From: Catenisphaera adipataccumulans
GTDB lineage: Bacteria; Bacillota_I; Bacilli_A; Erysipelotrichales; Erysipelotrichaceae
NCBI RefSeq assembly: GCF_014202755.1
Contig: NZ_JACHHK010000003.1
Location: 62,001 to 126,000 of the forward strand
Length of the DNA stretch: 64,000 nt
Reading direction: 5' to 3'
Of the stretch, positions 43,628 to 51,773 are shown piece by piece; position 1 is the first letter of the stretch; every line of letters begins with the position of its first letter. Below the pieces are notes generated by a model, which searched no databases, was not told the origin of the DNA, and was given only the letters and a program-made list of their open reading frames with translations. A program made the position numbers and the translations under genes.

Positions 43628-45475
43628 TCAATCACACTTGATCGTCTCCAATAAAATCTCTTTGATATGTTTGGGGTCCATCGAGTCATCAGCGATCCGG
43701 CGCAGTGTTTTCAATCGGGCGTCGATATCCGACTGGGAAATATTGACCGGTTCATGGACAAAAATCAAATCGTTGTCGGTTCTGTGACACTTCTCGATCT
43801 CCAGTGACAGTTCCTCAAACATCTTCTCGCCCGGGCGCAGACCGATTTCCTTGATTTCGATATCTTCGCCGGGCACATACCCAGACAAACGGATCATTTT
43901 TTCTGCCAGGTTCCAGATCTTGACGGGTTTTCCCATATCCAGCACGAAGATCTCACGATGTTTCGCATAGTACCCTGCCTGCATGACCAGCTGAGCAGCT
44001 TCCGGGATCGTCATAAAATAACGCTGAACGTTCTTGTCCGTGACGGTGACCGGTCCGCCCTGCTTGATTTGTTCTTTAAAGATCGGAATGACCGAACCGT
44101 TGGAACCAAGGACATTGCCGAATCGAACGGCAGCCATCTTGATGGGGCTCTTTGTTTCCCGTGACTGCATGATCAGTTCGGTCATCCGTTTTGTCGCTCC
44201 CATGACATTGGTCGGATTGACCGCTTTATCCGTCGAAATCATGATAAAACGGGATACACCGTTTTCGATACAGGCATCGATCACATTTTTCGTGCCGAAC
44301 ACATTGTTCAAGATCGCTTCGCTCGGTCTTGTTTCCATCAGCGGCACATGCTTATGGGCCGCCGCATGGTAAACCACATCCGGACGATGATAAGCCATCA
44401 CTTTGTTGATTTCTTCCCGTTCACGGATCGAAACGATCAAGGAAAGGATCTCAATATCTTCGGCCATTCGGTGATTGCGTTTATCGCGCATGAATTCCTG
44501 TTCCAACATATATAAGGTATTTTCATTGATGTCGATCATGACCAGCTTACGCGGATGAAAATGGACGATCTGCCGGCACAATTCAGAACCGATCGAGCCG
44601 CCGGCACCAGTCACACAGACCACCTTGTCAGTGATATAGGAACCGATCTCGTCGATCTTCAGATCGACACTTGGCCGATTGAGCAGATCTTCGATCTTGA
44701 TATCCTCGACCTGGACATTGGAAGGTTCATCGTTTTCCAATGTAAAGCTCATGATCTTAGTATTGATCGATGTATCGGTGCACAGTTCGATAATATGACG
44801 CTTCTGTTCGCGGGTGACCGAAGACATCGCGATAAACAGCTGATCGACCTGGTATTCTTTGGCAATCGAAGCCACTTCTTCCACCGTGCCCAAGACCGGT
44901 TTGCCGCTGATCAGCGTACCTTTTTTCTTATAGTCATCCAGAAAACCGACGACATTAAATGGATAACGCTTATTACGGTAGATCTCATTCATCATGATAT
45001 AACCGGCATTGCCGGCACCGATGATCAGGGCGTTCTTCTTGCGGTCAACATCCATGGAATGACGATTAAAGCTGCGGTAGAGCAGCCGGCTGCCCATGAT
45101 GATCAAAAACGCAAGGGTCTCAGCCATGAAGATCAGTGAAACGTGGAACAGATGAAAGTGCAAGGTGAATCCAAGCATGATCACCATGCAGAATAAAGTA
45201 CTCAGCCCGTACCGAACCACATCATTGGGACCGGTATACATCCATAGCGTCTTGTGCGTGCGGAACAAGATCTGCGAAATGAGATGCAGGACCAGCACAA
45301 AAATCATCCCGTAAATAATATACGGCGTGATATGCAGGATCTTGCCTTCCAAAAAGAAGTTGTTGTCCATAAAAAAGACAAACACATAACTAAGGAAGAC
45401 AGCCATCAGATCAAACAGTGAGATCAAGACACCGCGGTAATTCTGATAAAGTTTTGATTTATATAAACCTTCCAT
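43628..45475 (-). CDS. membrane-bound nucleotide-sugar 4,6-dehydratase (PglF/CapD type)
   Basis: 615 residues: four N-terminal membrane helices (about 12-130), a CoA-binding/Rossmann domain (about 140-260, IIGAGNAGYIMMN) and a catalytic SDR domain (about 280-560, VCVTGAGGSIGSEL). The catalytic Tyr is Met (NVMGATKRM, Lys retained), as in UDP-GlcNAc C4,6-dehydratases of the PglF/CapD group. Product would be UDP-4-keto-6-deoxy-GlcNAc, the precursor of QuiNAc, FucNAc or bacillosamine, a usual first sugar. AGGAGA lies 7 nt before the ATG. Confidence 0.92.
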   Translation of the reverse strand: MEGLYKSKLYQNYRGVLISLFDLMAVFLSYVFVFFMDNNFFLEGKILHITPYIIYGMIFVLVLHLISQILFRTHKTLWMYTGPNDVVRYGLSTLFCMVIMLGFTLHFHLFHVSLIFMAETLAFLIIMGSRLLYRSFNRHSMDVDRKKNALIIGAGNAGYIMMNEIYRNKRYPFNVVGFLDDYKKKGTLISGKPVLGTVEEVASIAKEYQVDQLFIAMSSVTREQKRHIIELCTDTSINTKIMSFTLENDEPSNVQVEDIKIEDLLNRPSVDLKIDEIGSYITDKVVCVTGAGGSIGSELCRQIVHFHPRKLVMIDINENTLYMLEQEFMRDKRNHRMAEDIEILSLIVSIREREEINKVMAYHRPDVVYHAAAHKHVPLMETRPSEAILNNVFGTKNVIDACIENGVSRFIMISTDKAVNPTNVMGATKRMTELIMQSRETKSPIKMAAVRFGNVLGSNGSVIPIFKEQIKQGGPVTVTDKNVQRYFMTIPEAAQLVMQAGYYAKHREIFVLDMGKPVKIWNLAEKMIRLSGYVPGEDIEIKEIGLRPGEKMFEELSLEIEKCHRTDNDLIFVHEPVNISQSDIDARLKTLRRIADDSMDPKHIKEILLETIKCD

Positions 45476-45501
45476 AAGGACATCTCCTGTAGACTAAAAT
45501 T

Positions 45502-45507
45502 AATTAT
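45502..45507 (-). promoter_or_regulatory. promoter candidate of the dehydratase gene
   Basis: Minus-strand TATAAT (about 45502-45507) between the LCP-1 terminator and the dehydratase SD; the -35 region is poor. Confidence 0.4.
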
Positions 45508-45518
45508 ATACGAAATCG

Positions 45519-45544
45519 AAAAAAAACTCCACATACGTGGAGTT
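45519..45544 (-). terminator. terminator of the LCP-1 operon
   Basis: Minus-strand AACTCCAC-GTAT-GTGGAGTT then TTTTTT; the last two bases of the LCP-1 stop TAA form the base of the stem. Confidence 0.85.
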
Positions 45545-47297
45545 ATTGTGCATAGACACTTTGATCCGTAACCGCATAGTCGGTGCTGTACTGCGACGTA
45601 TCATAGGTCGGTGCAGTATATGTCTGCGAAGTATCATAGGCAGCAGACTGCGATGTATCATACGTTGTCGACGTATCATAGGTTGCCGACGAATCATTGG
45701 TTGTATCCTGCTGTGATGTATCCGTCGATGTCTCTGTCTGTGTCTCTTCCGAAGTATCATTTTCGTATTCATGGATCTTGGATTTTCCGACCTTGACAGA
45801 AGAGGCTTTTTTGCCCTTCAGGATCGCCTTGATTTTTTTGCGGGCAGCTGTAACATACGCATCATCCGGCACAACGACCGAAGCATAATCACCTAGTTCG
45901 GCTGAATACTTTTCCGCACTTTCGCCTTTCAGAACAAAGTTTTCAAATTTCCAATCCGGGCTGGACTGCAGCTGATACTTGATCAAAGCAGTGATCTCCT
46001 GGGTCGACATATTTGTATCAAACGCATTAGAGAATGCTTTCAGCAGATCCTGATAATTCGTCAGTGCCTTGGAAGAAATGGCCTTATCGACGATTGCTTC
46101 CAGCACCTGCTGCTGGTTCTTGACCCGCTGTACGTCTCCGTCTTCATAAGCATGACGTTCACGCGCATAAGCCAGGGCTCGTTCTCCGTTTAAGTGGTTC
46201 CATCCTTCATGTACCCCCTTCAAGGTACTGTCCGCATAGAAGGTATCGACCGCCATGCCTTTCTTAACATAGATATCAATACCGCCTAAAGCATCGACAA
46301 TTTCTTCCAGGCTGGAGAAATTGACCCGGAAGGTATAGTTGATATCAATGCCAAGCAGATTCTCGATCGTCTCTTTGGTCGTATTCACTCCGTGAATGCC
46401 CGTATGTGTCAGTTTATCCAGCGAACCGTCCTGACAAGCGCCGTCGGAGCATTTCACTTCGACATAGTAATCCCGCGGCAGGCTGGTCAGCAGGACCCGG
46501 TTGGTGGTTGGATTGACCGTTACCAGCATATTGACATCGGAACGCGAAACCTCGCCGATATCTCCGTAGGTATCGTTGCCGCTGATCAAAATGGTAAACG
46601 GCTTCGAAGTGATATCACTGACGGAATCCGCCTCATTGCTATCTTTTGTATAGTATGTCACTGTGGCAATGATTTTGGTCTCCTTCGAAAATTTGGTGTA
46701 ATCTTTCAGATCTTCAACATTGGCACGATAAGATTCATTTAAAATGATCGCATCCACTTCTTTATCGTACAAGGCTTTGACTTCTGCCTGCACACTGGTA
46801 TATTTTTTTCCTTTATAAGAAATATTCTTTGCCTTTAGATCCTGGCGGGCTTTTTTCGTACCATAAGAATCGATATTCTTCAAATAACCGATCTTCTTTC
46901 CGTCCAGATCCCGTTCTTTTTCCAAGTCAGAATCTTTCAGTGTGATCATCGACACTTCATTTTTCACACGGCGGCTGGAATCGGTGACAGTCTGCAGAAA
47001 CGTCTGTGTTTCGGTGAAATATAAACTGCCGATCGGCAGAGCAGCCACACAAATGATCACCAAAGCGGAACTCAGCACTTTGGTCAGTGTCCGTTTCACT
47101 TTGAAATTAAAAATCAAAAGGATGATCAGCACGATCAGCGCTAAAATGATCAGACAAAGATACAGCAGCACATCCGGAAGGATCTGCAGCCGATAAGCCT
47201 GGTATGCCATGGCTCCGGAAGATAAGATCAGTGCTATGCTCAGCACTCTGGCAAACCATTTGAATTTATTGTGGTTTTGCTTCTGTTTCTTGCGCAT
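45543..47297 (-). CDS. LytR-CpsA-Psr (LCP) family glycopolymer ligase, copy 1
   Basis: 584 residues. Three N-terminal membrane helices (about 12-95), then an external module (about 110-215) with a solute-binding-protein-like pattern (GKKIGYLKN...VDAIILNESY), then the LCP domain (about 225-440): SRSDVNMLVTVNP, LTSLPRDYYVEV with the phosphate-binding Arg-Asp, DKLTHTG, and NGERALAYARERH. The tail (about 500-584) is Thr/Ser/Tyr/Asp-rich (repeated YDTS). LCP enzymes move lipid-linked polymers onto peptidoglycan. Paralogue of the LCP gene at 51774. Last gene of the ABC-exporter operon. Confidence 0.93.
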   Translation of the reverse strand: MRKKQKQNHNKFKWFARVLSIALILSSGAMAYQAYRLQILPDVLLYLCLIILALIVLIILLIFNFKVKRTLTKVLSSALVIICVAALPIGSLYFTETQTFLQTVTDSSRRVKNEVSMITLKDSDLEKERDLDGKKIGYLKNIDSYGTKKARQDLKAKNISYKGKKYTSVQAEVKALYDKEVDAIILNESYRANVEDLKDYTKFSKETKIIATVTYYTKDSNEADSVSDITSKPFTILISGNDTYGDIGEVSRSDVNMLVTVNPTTNRVLLTSLPRDYYVEVKCSDGACQDGSLDKLTHTGIHGVNTTKETIENLLGIDINYTFRVNFSSLEEIVDALGGIDIYVKKGMAVDTFYADSTLKGVHEGWNHLNGERALAYARERHAYEDGDVQRVKNQQQVLEAIVDKAISSKALTNYQDLLKAFSNAFDTNMSTQEITALIKYQLQSSPDWKFENFVLKGESAEKYSAELGDYASVVVPDDAYVTAARKKIKAILKGKKASSVKVGKSKIHEYENDTSEETQTETSTDTSQQDTTNDSSATYDTSTTYDTSQSAAYDTSQTYTAPTYDTSQYSTDYAVTDQSVYAQ

Positions 47298-47310
47298 AAA
47301 AAACCTCCCG

Positions 47311-49791
47311 CTATTTTTTCAGTGAGAAATCCGAACGTTCCAATGTTAAATTCGGATTGTAACACGGATCGCCTTTCTCTAAAATATCATGCCACCGGTT
47401 TTCGATGGTCTTGATTTCGTTGTTGAAGCGCTGCACCTTTTCCGGTGTATCTTCCATGCCGCGTGATTTGGATTCGTAATGATACAACTGTGCATATGGA
47501 TCATACACGATCAAATATCCTGCCTCACGGATCTTCAGGCAGAAATCGACATCATTGAAAGCAACTGCCAGCTGCTCATTGAAACCGCCGACTTCTTCAT
47601 ATACAGAACGTTTCACCAACATGCATGCAGCTGTGACAGCACTGTAATCGCGCGCTGACATCGCATAGTTGAAATAACCCGGATCATCTTTCTCCAGGCC
47701 AATAAACGTATGGCCTGCGATGCCGCCGATGCCGATGATGACGCCGGCATGCTGGACCGTATCATCCGGATACAGCAGCCGGGCGCCGACCGCACCGACA
47801 TCTTCACGCATACAATAGCCGAGCATTTCTTCCAGACAGTCGCTGTTGATCAGTTCTGTATCATTGTTCAGCAGCAGGAAATAATCCCCTTTTGCGTGAG
47901 CAGCACCAAAGTTATTCAGTGCTGAATAGTTGAATGCAGCCTGCCAGTAAACGACATGTGCCTTAGGATTGGATGCTTCCAGCTGATGATAATAGTCAAA
48001 CGTAGCCGGATCGGTGCTGTTGTTTTCGACGATGATGTATTCATAATTTTTATAGGCAGACTTTTTCTCGATCGACTGAATGCACCGGTCAAGATCGTCC
48101 GTATGATCTTTATTCGGAATAATGATCGAGATCAGCGGATGGCTCTGCAGAATATATTTGGTCCGATACCAGCCCAGCCAATCACTTTTGGACGCAACCG
48201 CCTTAATGTGCATTCGGTCATAATGCGCCTGCACAGCACGGGTGCCGGCATCAAACGCATACATCTTGCTTTCCGGATTCGATGACGTCGATTGTTCATG
48301 TGTCCGCCAGTGATACAGCACTTTCGGTACGTGATGAATATGTTCCGGTCCGGCTGCCTCGCAGCATCGTAAAATAAAATCATAATCCTGCGCACCGTCA
48401 TATTCTTTCCGGAACATACCGACTTGATCAATGATGGATTTTTTCACCATGAAAAAATGGCAGATGTAGTTGTTGCTGCAGAGCAGATCGATATTGAAAT
48501 CCGGTTTAAAATTCGGCTGGAAATACTTGGTCGCATCGGAATTCATTTTATCCTCATCCGAATAGAACACTTCCAGCGACGGATCTTCATTGTATGCTTT
48601 GACAAATTCAAACAAAGCATCCGGCGTCAGCGTGTCATCGTGGTCATATAAAGCGATAAAATCACCGTCTGCCATTTTCATGGCTTCATTCATATTCCCG
48701 GCAATGCCGTAATTCTCAGCCAGCCGTTTCAGCACGATCTTTTCTTCGCTGCCATAATGATCACGAACATAATTCTGTACCGTATCATCTGTACTGCCGT
48801 CGGCGATACACAGCTGCCAATTGGTATAGGACTGATCCCGTACCGTGTCGATCATATCTTTCAGATACGGAACCGGTGTATTAAAGGCCGCCACAATGAT
48901 GCTGATCTTCGGCGTGTGTTCAAATTGGGTCTCCCTCTGTGCTTTCAGTGTCTGCTCATTCGGCAGCTTGCTCAGACGCCATTCATCATAGTTGACCGCA
49001 TTCGGATTCGGTCCATATTTTAGGCGGGTCATAAACTGACGGACACCATTTTCCTTTAAGTAATCCATCGCCTTTCTGACATTTTCCTGGCTCATGGCTC
49101 CCAAATAGGAACGGACCAATGAAATTCGGCTTTGTTTTGGATGTGCCATCGGCAGATCCGTATGCCCGTCCGGTCCGGATACCCGCAGATAATATTGGGT
49201 ATGCGGTTCACTATCAAAGGATAGATTAAAGCCGCAGGTTTGATGATCTTCATCCACGATGCCCGCTTCGACAAGATCTTTGCGGACGACAAACTGTTTG
49301 TCTGTTTTCGGCTCACGGCCCTGGCTGTCCACCACGGACAGGCTCAGCGCCGTGCCGTCCAACGACAGCAGCCAGCCCACCGCATTGGTACGTCCTTTAT
49401 TGACATCCTGTAAATAAATTTCCAGCTGATAGTCAAAAGGCAGTGTATCCATGATCTTATCCAGCTGGCTTTTTTTTCGATCCAGCAAATCATCGCTTTG
49501 TCCAGCACAATTTGCCTGCAGAGCTAACGTCGTAATTTCCGGCACGGACAACGGCACATACAAAGAAAAACCGATGCCTTCACCATTGGTCTTGCCTTTC
49601 AGCTGCTTACTGACATCCGGACGGTCGATGGTTTCCGCCGTTGCCGGCATGGCTTTTCCATCGATCACGACCGCTAGATCAAACGGTTTGCCGTCATTGC
49701 GGAATGCCCATCCTTTGATCAAGACGTAGCGGCTCTGCGGTGCATTTTTATAACGCAGCGAATCGATATGGAAGATATAATCTTTTTTCAT
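47311..49791 (-). CDS. large glycosyltransferase: two GW modules plus two GT2 domains
   Basis: 826 residues. Two β-rich ~90-residue modules (about 8-95 and 110-220), each with a Gly-Trp motif (LIKGWAFRND, AVGWLLSLDG), precede two GT-A domains. The first (about 290-540) has ISIIVAAFN, IADGSTDDT and LYDHDDTLT. The second (about 555-800) has ISIIIPNKD, VENNSTD, LLNNDTE and 'YDPYAQLYHYES'. Two catalytic domains suggest a polymerising or disaccharide-adding enzyme, possibly a rhamnan backbone transferase. ATG at 49791 follows the permease stop by 1 nt; the frame upstream to 49836 overlaps the permease. Confidence 0.85.
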   Translation of the reverse strand: MKKDYIFHIDSLRYKNAPQSRYVLIKGWAFRNDGKPFDLAVVIDGKAMPATAETIDRPDVSKQLKGKTNGEGIGFSLYVPLSVPEITTLALQANCAGQSDDLLDRKKSQLDKIMDTLPFDYQLEIYLQDVNKGRTNAVGWLLSLDGTALSLSVVDSQGREPKTDKQFVVRKDLVEAGIVDEDHQTCGFNLSFDSEPHTQYYLRVSGPDGHTDLPMAHPKQSRISLVRSYLGAMSQENVRKAMDYLKENGVRQFMTRLKYGPNPNAVNYDEWRLSKLPNEQTLKAQRETQFEHTPKISIIVAAFNTPVPYLKDMIDTVRDQSYTNWQLCIADGSTDDTVQNYVRDHYGSEEKIVLKRLAENYGIAGNMNEAMKMADGDFIALYDHDDTLTPDALFEFVKAYNEDPSLEVFYSDEDKMNSDATKYFQPNFKPDFNIDLLCSNNYICHFFMVKKSIIDQVGMFRKEYDGAQDYDFILRCCEAAGPEHIHHVPKVLYHWRTHEQSTSSNPESKMYAFDAGTRAVQAHYDRMHIKAVASKSDWLGWYRTKYILQSHPLISIIIPNKDHTDDLDRCIQSIEKKSAYKNYEYIIVENNSTDPATFDYYHQLEASNPKAHVVYWQAAFNYSALNNFGAAHAKGDYFLLLNNDTELINSDCLEEMLGYCMREDVGAVGARLLYPDDTVQHAGVIIGIGGIAGHTFIGLEKDDPGYFNYAMSARDYSAVTAACMLVKRSVYEEVGGFNEQLAVAFNDVDFCLKIREAGYLIVYDPYAQLYHYESKSRGMEDTPEKVQRFNNEIKTIENRWHDILEKGDPCYNPNLTLERSDFSLKK

Positions 49792-49792
49792 A

Positions 49793-50575
49793 TTACAGTA
49801 CCTCGGCAAAGCCTTTTTCCAATTTCTTGAATACACGATATCCGATCAAGATCAGGATCAGCGCCAGGATCGCTACGATCAGCAGACTGTGCAGATCCGG
49901 CGTCACGTGATACAAGAAAATATCCCGATACGCATTGATGATCTTGGTCAGCGGATTCAAAGAAACCAACCGATACAACGTGCCGGCACTTTTGAACAGT
50001 TCCAGTGAATATAAGATCGGCGTTCCGTAGAATGCCATATTCAAGATAAAGGAAACAATATATTCGACATCCTGCACATAGACTTCAAATGCAGAGAGAA
50101 ACAAAATAATTCCAAACGAGAAGGCAGCCTGGATCAGGGCAATCAGCGGCAGCCATAAAATGTGCACAGAAACTCCGGCACCGGTCCCAATACAGAAAAG
50201 CACGATGATGACACAGGAAATAAAAAAGTTGACCAATCCGCTGAGGACCTGCGAGATCAGCAGAACTTCACGCGGAAAGTAAACCTTCTTGATGATCCCG
50301 GCATTGCTTTTGATTGAAATCGTACCTAAATTCACCACATTCGTAAAAAAGTTCCACGGAATGATGCCCGTCACCAGATAGCACAAATAGTTTGGGATCG
50401 TTGCACCGCGGAATAAATACGGGAAAATGATCCAATAAACGATGACCTGCAGCAGCGGGTTCAAAAAGGACCATAAAATACCTAATACCGACCCTTTATA
50501 TTTACCGCGGATGTCCTTTTTGACATTGGACTTCAGCATCTCACGGTAATTGTATATTTCTTTGAATGTCGACAC
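49793..50575 (-). CDS. polysaccharide ABC exporter, membrane subunit (TagG/Wzm-like)
   Basis: 260 residues with six membrane helices of the ABC-2 type. 'YREMLKSNVKKDIRGKYKGSVLG' at the N-terminus and 'LNPLTKIINAYRDIFLY' near the end are typical of teichoic acid/polysaccharide exporters. With the ATPase encoded just upstream (4-nt gap) it would move a finished undecaprenyl-PP-polymer across the membrane. Confidence 0.93.
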   Translation of the reverse strand: MSTFKEIYNYREMLKSNVKKDIRGKYKGSVLGILWSFLNPLLQVIVYWIIFPYLFRGATIPNYLCYLVTGIIPWNFFTNVVNLGTISIKSNAGIIKKVYFPREVLLISQVLSGLVNFFISCVIIVLFCIGTGAGVSVHILWLPLIALIQAAFSFGIILFLSAFEVYVQDVEYIVSFILNMAFYGTPILYSLELFKSAGTLYRLVSLNPLTKIINAYRDIFLYHVTPDLHSLLIVAILALILILIGYRVFKKLEKGFAEVL

Positions 50576-50579
50576 AAAA

Positions 50580-51710
50580 TCACCTCACAATGAACACAAC
50601 GTCTTTTTCGCCTAAAACCGAACCATCCGGTTCATGGTTTTCAACACGCAGCGTATGATTGCCTTTGCTGAGGCTGCGCATCGGAATACTGATGCGCCAG
50701 CCAAGCTGATCTACATCAAGGAATCCGGAATATTGTTCAAAATATACTTCGTAGACATCTTTCCGTTCCCGATGCGTAACTTCCGGATGGATTTCCTCAT
50801 CGTCCACATAGAAATGCAGCGTGGCATCATCCACATTGGCGATGCCCCATCCCTGGCACTCGACCTCCCGGTCTTCCGGATAGAATTCCATATAATCTTT
50901 CGGTACATCGATGAAGACGACGCCTTGTTTCTGCTGTTCGCCGCTTTCGATGGCTTTTTTGATTTCTTCTTTGTTGTCTTTGGCGATTTGTTTTAAATAT
51001 TCATCGATCACATAGGCCGGGTCGCCGTCCAGCTGGACCTGTCCTTTATAGATCCAGATGGCCCGATGGCACATATCCTTCACAACATCCAGGCTGTGCG
51101 TGACGATGACGATGGTCTTCCCTGAATCACGCAGCTGGCGCAGTTTAGAATAACACTTTTCCTGAAAGTGCTGATCGCCGACAGCCAGGATCTCATCGAT
51201 CAGCAGGATATCTGCATCAACGTTGATGGCAACCGAAAAGGCCAGACGCATATACATTCCGGAGGAGTACGTCCGTACCGGATTGTCGATAAATTCGCCC
51301 AGCTCCGCAAATGCAATGATGTCCGGCAGCCGTTTCTCAATTTCTTTTCGGCTCAGGCCGAAAATCGAAGCATTAAAATAGATGTTTTCGCGGCCGGTAA
51401 AATCCGGATGGAAACCGGCTCCCAGCTCCAACAAGGAAGTCAGCTTGCCGTCGGTTTCGATCGTCCCTTCATTCGGAAAAATGATCTTTGTCATCAGTTT
51501 CAGCAGGGTCGACTTGCCGGAACCGTTGGTACCGATCAAAGCCACCGTTTCACCTTTTTTGATGTCCAGATTGATATTCTTCAGGACTTGATGGTATTCT
51601 GTTTTATTTCTTCTGCGGATCAGTTTTTCTTTTAATGTATTGCCGCGGTCGTATTCAATTTTAAATTGTTTCGACATGTTTCTGACTTCAATCGCATTTT
51701 GTGGATTCAT
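50580..51710 (-). CDS. polysaccharide ABC exporter, ATPase subunit (TagH/Wzt-like) with C-terminal GW module
   Basis: 376 residues. ABC cassette (1-245): Walker A LIGTNGSGKST, signature TYSSGMYMRLA, Walker B ILLIDEILAVGD, switch His (VTHSLD). The TYSSGM signature is typical of Wzt/TagH. A linker leads to a C-terminal β-module (about 275-376) with CQGWGIANVDD. In Wzt proteins a C-terminal β-domain recognises the polymer end. The module resembles the two at the N-terminus of the large glycosyltransferase in the same operon. Confidence 0.92.
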   Translation of the reverse strand: MNPQNAIEVRNMSKQFKIEYDRGNTLKEKLIRRRNKTEYHQVLKNINLDIKKGETVALIGTNGSGKSTLLKLMTKIIFPNEGTIETDGKLTSLLELGAGFHPDFTGRENIYFNASIFGLSRKEIEKRLPDIIAFAELGEFIDNPVRTYSSGMYMRLAFSVAINVDADILLIDEILAVGDQHFQEKCYSKLRQLRDSGKTIVIVTHSLDVVKDMCHRAIWIYKGQVQLDGDPAYVIDEYLKQIAKDNKEEIKKAIESGEQQKQGVVFIDVPKDYMEFYPEDREVECQGWGIANVDDATLHFYVDDEEIHPEVTHRERKDVYEVYFEQYSGFLDVDQLGWRISIPMRSLSKGNHTLRVENHEPDGSVLGEKDVVFIVR

Positions 51711-51730
51711 AAACTATACCTCAGTTTTTT

Positions 51731-51760
51731 ATTGTAGCATAAAAAAGAGCGGTCCTTCAA
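51731..51760 (-). promoter_or_regulatory. promoter of the ABC-exporter operon
   Basis: Minus-strand TTGAAG (51755-51760), 18-bp spacer, TGC-TACAAT (-10 at 51731-51736). The -35 lies in the loop of the LCP-2 terminator. GAGGT precedes the ATG by 8 nt. Confidence 0.6.
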
Positions 51761-51766
51761 CCGCCC
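51741..51766 (-). terminator. terminator of LCP-2
   Basis: Minus-strand GGGCGGT/ACCGCTC stem (one G-T pair) followed by TTTTTT, 8 bases after the LCP-2 stop. Confidence 0.75.
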
Positions 51767-51773
51767 TATTCAT

